DNA of 64,000 nucleotides, taken from NCBI RefSeq assembly GCF_000802965.1, contig NZ_JSAK01000022.1, positions 106,241 through 170,240 of the forward strand. The letters are read 5' to 3'. The position numbers were made by a program, and so were the translations under genes. The notes beneath the pieces were generated by a model, which saw only the letters and a list, made by a program, of their open reading frames with translations, did not search any database and had not been told where the DNA came from. Position 1 is the stretch's first letter; each line of letters opens with the position of its first letter. This DNA comes from Pseudomonas fluorescens (GTDB lineage Bacteria; Pseudomonadota; Gammaproteobacteria; Pseudomonadales; Pseudomonadaceae). This document shows positions 59,816 through 64,000 of the stretch, one piece after another.

Positions 59816-59902
59816 CTGTAGGAGCTGCCGAAGGCTGCGATCTTTTGACTTTGATTTTTGAAAGCAAGATCAAAAGATCGCAGCCTTCGGCAGCTCCTAC
59901 AG
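59816..59902. repeat. Paired REP-type palindrome, family A
   Basis: CTGTAGGAGCTGCCGAAGGC facing GCCTTCGGCAGCTCCTACAG; a full, well-kept pair between the TetR-type and bauR genes. Confidence 0.88.
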
Positions 59903-59914
59903 GGGGGCGGTTGT

Positions 59915-60835
59915 TCAGCGTGTGGCAGCCAGGCTTTCGAGGAAGCTTTCTAGCACCAGATGAGGACGGCGACCCTTGCGCGTGACCGAAGCCAGACTCA
60001 AGTCATAGAAACGCGCCTTGGGTTTCAGCGCCCGCAGTCGACCTTGCTGCACCCAGAGGCTGGCGTAATGGTCCGGCAAGTAACCGATATAGCGCCCGGT
60101 CAAGATCAGAAACGCCATGCCTTCGCGGTCCGACGCACTGGCAGTGCAATTGAGTGCCTGATAATGCGCCTGGATTTCCGCCGGCAAACGAAACGTCGGG
60201 GCGATGGCGTCCTGGCTATTCAGGCGCCCGTCGTCCAGTTGCTTGTCATCGACGTAAAACAGCGGATGACCCACCGCGCAGTACAGCAACGAGCGTTCGC
60301 TGTACAGCGGTTGATACTCCAGCCCCGACAGCGCGCTGGCCTGCGGCACCACGCCGACATGCAGGCGACCGTCGAGTACGCCTTGTTCCACTTCATTGGG
60401 CGCGATCATGCGGATCTGAATCTGCACGTCCGGGCCGCGCTCCTTCAATTGCGCGAGGGCATGGGTGATGCGCATGTGGGGCAGGGTGACCAGGTTGTCG
60501 GTCAGGCCGATGGTCAACTCGCCGCGCAAGTGTTGGTGCAGGCCGTTGACCTCGGTGCGAAAACTTTCCAGGGCACTTAATAGCTGCAACGCCGATTGAT
60601 AGACCTCGCGACCTTCCTCGGTCAGGGAAAACCCGGCGCGACCGCGTTGGCATAGACGCAAACCGAGGCGCTGTTCCAGATCACTCATCTGTTGGCTGAT
60701 GGCCGAACGGCCAATGCCGAGCACGCTTTCGGCTGCGGAGAAGCCGCCACATTCGACCACGCTGCGGAAAATCCGCAGCAGGCGGATATCAAAGTCGCTG
60801 ACTTGCGCCAATGGGTCTGGGCGGCGAATGCTCAT
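59915..60835 (-). CDS. bauR: LysR-family regulator BauR
   Basis: Regulator of beta-alanine catabolism, 306 residues. Winged helix near residues 16-75 (IRLLRIFRSVVECGGFSAAE, SVLGIGRSAISQQMSDLEQR), then an effector-binding domain (LRGELTIGLTDNLVTLPHMR, GVLDGRLHVGVVPQASALSG). It stands divergent from bauA over 138 bases, the same arrangement as PA0133/PA0132, where BauR activates bauABCD with beta-alanine. Confidence 0.9.
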   Translation of the reverse strand: MSIRRPDPLAQVSDFDIRLLRIFRSVVECGGFSAAESVLGIGRSAISQQMSDLEQRLGLRLCQRGRAGFSLTEEGREVYQSALQLLSALESFRTEVNGLHQHLRGELTIGLTDNLVTLPHMRITHALAQLKERGPDVQIQIRMIAPNEVEQGVLDGRLHVGVVPQASALSGLEYQPLYSERSLLYCAVGHPLFYVDDKQLDDGRLNSQDAIAPTFRLPAEIQAHYQALNCTASASDREGMAFLILTGRYIGYLPDHYASLWVQQGRLRALKPKARFYDLSLASVTRKGRRPHLVLESFLESLAATR

Positions 60836-60973
60836 GCTCTTACTCGATAGTTTAGTGATTGGCTGACTGAAGGTTAGAAGAGTTGCATTTCACCGACTTT
60901 ATCCCCGTGGCAATTTAGCTGCAAGAACGGATTTTATCCCTACGCCGCTTATCGCCCTTGCGAGGTTTCGCTT

Positions 60974-62323
60974 ATGAACTTGCCCGAAAACGCACCGACT
61001 TCCCTGGCCAGCCAGCTCAAGCTCGATGCTCACTGGATGCCCTACACCGCCAACCGCAACTTCCAGCGCGATCCACGGCTGATCGTTGGCGCCGAAGGCA
61101 GCTGGCTGATCGACGACAAGGGCCGCAAGGTTTATGACTCGCTGTCCGGTCTGTGGACCTGCGGCGCGGGGCACACCCGCAAGGAAATCCAGGAAGCGGT
61201 TGCCAAGCAACTGGGCACCCTCGATTACTCGCCAGGCTTCCAGTACGGCCATCCTCTGTCGTTCCAACTGGCAGAAAAAATCACCGACCTGACCCCGGGT
61301 AACCTGAACCACGTGTTCTTTACCGACTCGGGCTCCGAGTGTGCCGACACCGCCGTGAAGATGGTGCGTGCTTACTGGCGCCTGAAAGGCCAGTCGACCA
61401 AGACCAAGATGATTGGCCGTGCCCGTGGCTATCACGGTGTGAACATCGCCGGCACCAGCCTTGGCGGCGTGAACGGCAACCGCAAACTGTTCGGCCAAGC
61501 GATGATGGACGTCGATCATCTGCCGCACACGCTGCTGGCGAGCAATGCGTTTTCCCGTGGCATGCCGGAGCAGGGCGGTATCGCCCTGGCTGACGAACTG
61601 CTGAAGCTGATCGAACTACACGACGCGTCGAACATAGCGGCAGTATTCGTCGAGCCTCTGGCCGGATCCGCTGGCGTACTGGTTCCACCACAGGGCTACC
61701 TGAAACGTCTGCGCGAGATCTGCGATCAGCACAACATCCTGCTGGTGTTCGACGAAGTGATCACCGGTTTCGGCCGTACCGGCAACATGTTCGGTGCCGA
61801 CACCTTTGGCGTCACCCCGGACCTGATGTGCATCGCCAAGCAAGTCACCAACGGCGCGATCCCGATGGGCGCGGTGATTGCCAGCTCCGAGATCTACCAA
61901 ACCTTCATGAACCAGGCGACGCCTGAGTACGCAGTCGAATTCCCGCACGGCTACACCTATTCCGCGCACCCGGTGGCTTGCGCCGCGGGCCTGGCAGCCC
62001 TCGACCTGCTGCAAAAGGAAAACCTGGTGCAGAGCGTGGCCGAAGTCGCGCCGCATTTCGAAAATGCACTGCATGGCCTGAAGGGCACCAAGAACATCAT
62101 CGACATCCGTAACTTTGGCCTGGCCGGTGCGATCCAGATCGCCCCGCGTGACGGCGACGCTATCGTGCGTCCGTTCGAAGCCGGCATGGCGCTGTGGAAA
62201 GCCGGGTTCTACGTACGCTTCGGCGGCGACACCCTGCAGTTCGGCCCAACCTTCAACAGCAAACCGCAAGACCTGGATCGCCTGTTCGATGCGGTCGGCG
62301 AAGTGCTGAGCAAAATCGACTGA
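60974..62323 (+). CDS. bauA: Beta-alanine--pyruvate aminotransferase
   Basis: PLP enzyme transferring the amino group of beta-alanine to pyruvate, giving malonate semialdehyde and alanine. 449 residues of the class III fold. Marks: DSGSECADTAVKMVRAYWRL, the GYHGVN-type loop ARGYHGVNIAGTSLGGVNGN, LLVFDEVITGFGRTGNMFGA (cofactor Asp) and the Schiff-base Lys in MCIAKQVTNGAIPMGAVIAS. First gene of the bauA-bauC pair, opposite bauR. No bauB or bauD is seen. Confidence 0.95.
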   Translation: MNLPENAPTSLASQLKLDAHWMPYTANRNFQRDPRLIVGAEGSWLIDDKGRKVYDSLSGLWTCGAGHTRKEIQEAVAKQLGTLDYSPGFQYGHPLSFQLAEKITDLTPGNLNHVFFTDSGSECADTAVKMVRAYWRLKGQSTKTKMIGRARGYHGVNIAGTSLGGVNGNRKLFGQAMMDVDHLPHTLLASNAFSRGMPEQGGIALADELLKLIELHDASNIAAVFVEPLAGSAGVLVPPQGYLKRLREICDQHNILLVFDEVITGFGRTGNMFGADTFGVTPDLMCIAKQVTNGAIPMGAVIASSEIYQTFMNQATPEYAVEFPHGYTYSAHPVACAAGLAALDLLQKENLVQSVAEVAPHFENALHGLKGTKNIIDIRNFGLAGAIQIAPRDGDAIVRPFEAGMALWKAGFYVRFGGDTLQFGPTFNSKPQDLDRLFDAVGEVLSKID

Positions 62324-62397
62324 TTTCTCCTTCTATATACCTATAAACAACGGGCGCTCGGAAACGGGCGCCTGTGGACAACTTTTCAGGAGCTTCC

Positions 62398-63891
62398 ATG
62401 AGCGTTATTCCGCATTTGATCAATGGCGAACTGGTGACCGAGAACGGTCGCACGGTTGATGTGTTCAACCCATCCACGGGTCAGGCTATTCACAAGTTGC
62501 CGCTGGCGACCCGCGAAACCATCCAGAGCGCCATCGACGCGGCCAAGGCTGCATTCCCGGCCTGGCGCAACACGCCGCCGGCCAAGCGTGCCCAAGTGAT
62601 GTTCCGCTTCAAGCAACTTCTGGAGCAGAACGAAGCGCGCATTTCGCAATTGATCAGCGAAGAGCACGGCAAGACGCTGGAAGATGCGGCTGGTGAACTG
62701 AAGCGCGGCATCGAGAACGTCGAGTTCGCCTGTGCTGCACCGGAAATCCTCAAAGGCGAGTACAGCCGTAACGTCGGCCCGAACATCGATGCCTGGTCTG
62801 ACTTCCAGCCGTTGGGTGTGGTAGCGGGCATCACGCCTTTCAACTTCCCGGCCATGGTGCCGCTGTGGATGTACCCGCTGGCAATCGTCTGCGGTAACTG
62901 CTTCATCCTCAAGCCGTCCGAGCGTGACCCGAGCTCGACGCTGCTGATCGCCCAGTTGTTGCTGGAAGCAGGCTTGCCGAAAGGCGTGTTGAGCGTGGTG
63001 CATGGCGACAAGACTGCGGTGGATGCATTGATCGAAGCGCCGGAAGTCAAAGCGCTGAGCTTCGTCGGTTCGACGCCGATTGCCGAGTACATCTACTCCG
63101 AAGGCACCAAGCGCGGCAAACGCGTTCAAGCCCTGGGCGGTGCGAAGAACCATGCGGTGTTGATGCCGGACGCGGACCTGGACAACGCCGTCAGCGCACT
63201 GATGGGCGCGGCTTACGGTTCTTGCGGCGAGCGTTGCATGGCGATCTCGGTGGCTGTATGCGTAGGTGATCAGGTTGCCGATGCGCTGGTGGCCAAACTG
63301 GTTCCGCAAATCAAGGCGCTGAAAATTGGTGCCGGTACTAATTGTGGTCTGGACATGGGCCCTCTGGTTACCGGTCAGGCCCGTGACAAGGTCAGCGGTT
63401 ATGTAGAAGACGGCGTAGCAGCTGGCGCCAAGTTGGTGGTGGATGGTCGTGGTCTGACCGTGGCCGGTCATGAAGAAGGCTTCTTCCTGGGTGGCTGCCT
63501 GTTCGATAACGTCACGCCGGAGATGCGCATCTATAAAGAAGAGATCTTCGGGCCGGTGTTGTGCGTTGTTCGGGTCAACAGCCTGGAAGAAGCCATGCAG
63601 TTGATCAACGATCATGAATACGGCAATGGCACCTGCATCTTCACCCGTGACGGTGAAGCGGCTCGGTTGTTCTGCGACGAGATCGAAGTGGGCATGGTCG
63701 GTGTGAACGTACCGCTGCCGGTGCCGGTGGCTTACCACAGCTTTGGTGGCTGGAAGCGCTCGCTGTTTGGCGACCTGCATGCATACGGTCCGGATGGTGT
63801 GCGTTTCTACACCCGTCGCAAGGCCATCACCCAGCGCTGGCCGCAGCGTGCGAGCCATGAGGCTTCGCAGTTCGCGTTCCCTAGCTTGTAA
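62398..63891 (+). CDS. bauC: Malonate/methylmalonate semialdehyde dehydrogenase (acylating)
   Basis: CoA-dependent aldehyde dehydrogenase (MmsA family) that turns malonate semialdehyde into acetyl-CoA and CO2. 497 residues; the ATG at 62398 has CAGGAGC upstream. Motifs: FQPLGVVAGITPFNFPAMVP, the cofactor loop SFVGSTPIAEYIYSEGTKRG, and the catalytic Cys in GAAYGSCGERCMAISVAVCV. It follows bauA by 74 bases and a terminator closes the unit. It could also be called mmsA, but context favours beta-alanine breakdown. Confidence 0.92.
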   Translation: MSVIPHLINGELVTENGRTVDVFNPSTGQAIHKLPLATRETIQSAIDAAKAAFPAWRNTPPAKRAQVMFRFKQLLEQNEARISQLISEEHGKTLEDAAGELKRGIENVEFACAAPEILKGEYSRNVGPNIDAWSDFQPLGVVAGITPFNFPAMVPLWMYPLAIVCGNCFILKPSERDPSSTLLIAQLLLEAGLPKGVLSVVHGDKTAVDALIEAPEVKALSFVGSTPIAEYIYSEGTKRGKRVQALGGAKNHAVLMPDADLDNAVSALMGAAYGSCGERCMAISVAVCVGDQVADALVAKLVPQIKALKIGAGTNCGLDMGPLVTGQARDKVSGYVEDGVAAGAKLVVDGRGLTVAGHEEGFFLGGCLFDNVTPEMRIYKEEIFGPVLCVVRVNSLEEAMQLINDHEYGNGTCIFTRDGEAARLFCDEIEVGMVGVNVPLPVPVAYHSFGGWKRSLFGDLHAYGPDGVRFYTRRKAITQRWPQRASHEASQFAFPSL

Positions 63892-63905
63892 GTAGAAGGG
63901 CGTAG

Positions 63906-63939
63906 AAGGCCGACCCATAGGGTCGGCCTTTTTGTTTTT
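63906..63939 (+). terminator. Rho-independent terminator of bauA-bauC
   Basis: AAGGCCGACCC - ATA - GGGTCGGCCTT, an 11-bp perfect stem with a three-base loop and a T-rich tail, 14 bases after the bauC stop. The last 60 bases of the window look like the start of another promoter region and hold no gene. Confidence 0.93.
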
Positions 63940-64000
63940 GAGGCTTTTTGACTTATATGACACATTTATGAAAATAGGTGTTGACGGCAGATCTCAGGTG

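Overview
This is ordinary chromosome of a Pseudomonas, most likely of the P. fluorescens/P. putida side of the genus. Codon use is uniformly GC-rich. The gene order gcbA - DUF2333 - NUDIX - SUI1 - speA is as I remember it around PA4839-PA4844 of P. aeruginosa. Many spacers carry short palindromic repeats of two families that are typical of fluorescent pseudomonads. I see no rRNA, tRNA, CRISPR array, insertion sequence or prophage. The species assignment is from memory of these families, not from a search.

Layout. (1) 1-8.2 kb: a truncated chemoreceptor (CtpL-like), the diguanylate cyclase GcbA, a DUF2333 protein, a NUDIX hydrolase, a SUI1/eIF1-like factor and biosynthetic arginine decarboxylase SpeA. 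(2) 8.4-10.5 kb: an isolated short VgrG spike gene translationally coupled to a DUF4123 chaperone, with no effector gene beside it. (3) 10.5-14.8 kb: a MATE exporter, a small membrane protein, a MazG-like pyrophosphohydrolase, the tRNA methyltransferase CmoM and two DUF4136 lipoproteins. (4) 15-30 kb: a near-complete tad/rcp locus for Flp (type IVb) pili: TadG, the PprA/PprB two-component system, TadE, the prepilin peptidase FppA, the operon rcpC-rcpA-tadZ-tadA-tadB-tadC-tadD-DUF3613, the pilin Flp, and a stand-alone receiver directly behind flp. I find no TadF or RcpB. (5) 30-34.7 kb: MaoC hydratase, large FabG-type reductase, thiolase and an AraC regulator, a fatty-acyl or polyhydroxyalkanoate-type set. 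(6) 34.8-38 kb: a dCACHE chemoreceptor and a RIO kinase. (7) 38.2-42 kb: a copper module, cueR-copA, a small secreted protein and copZ, with two CueR-type operators.

(8) 42-47 kb: a Bcr/CflA drug exporter, an MDR oxidoreductase with a quinol monooxygenase facing a LysR regulator, and an ArsR-like regulator with a long leader. (9) 47-58 kb: a purine-linked region with adenine deaminase, a 2OG-Fe(II) oxygenase, a BMP-type substrate-binding protein, a Ca2+/H+ antiporter, 8-oxoguanine deaminase, an SDR, and the two permeases and double ATPase of a nucleoside-type ABC importer. (10) 58-64 kb: a 580-bp spacer with three perfect DnaA boxes, a YigZ protein, a RutR-like TetR regulator, and the beta-alanine catabolic genes bauR / bauA-bauC.

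How the parts work together: GcbA (c-di-GMP), the Flp pilus and PprAB are all attachment functions. The right third is nucleobase and beta-alanine scavenging. Points most worth a second look are the DnaA-box cluster (57956-58389), the effector-less VgrG-DUF4123 pair with a cysteine-rich tail, the flp-linked receiver, the TadZ with no recognisable P-loop lysine, and the 2OG oxygenase inside the purine region.
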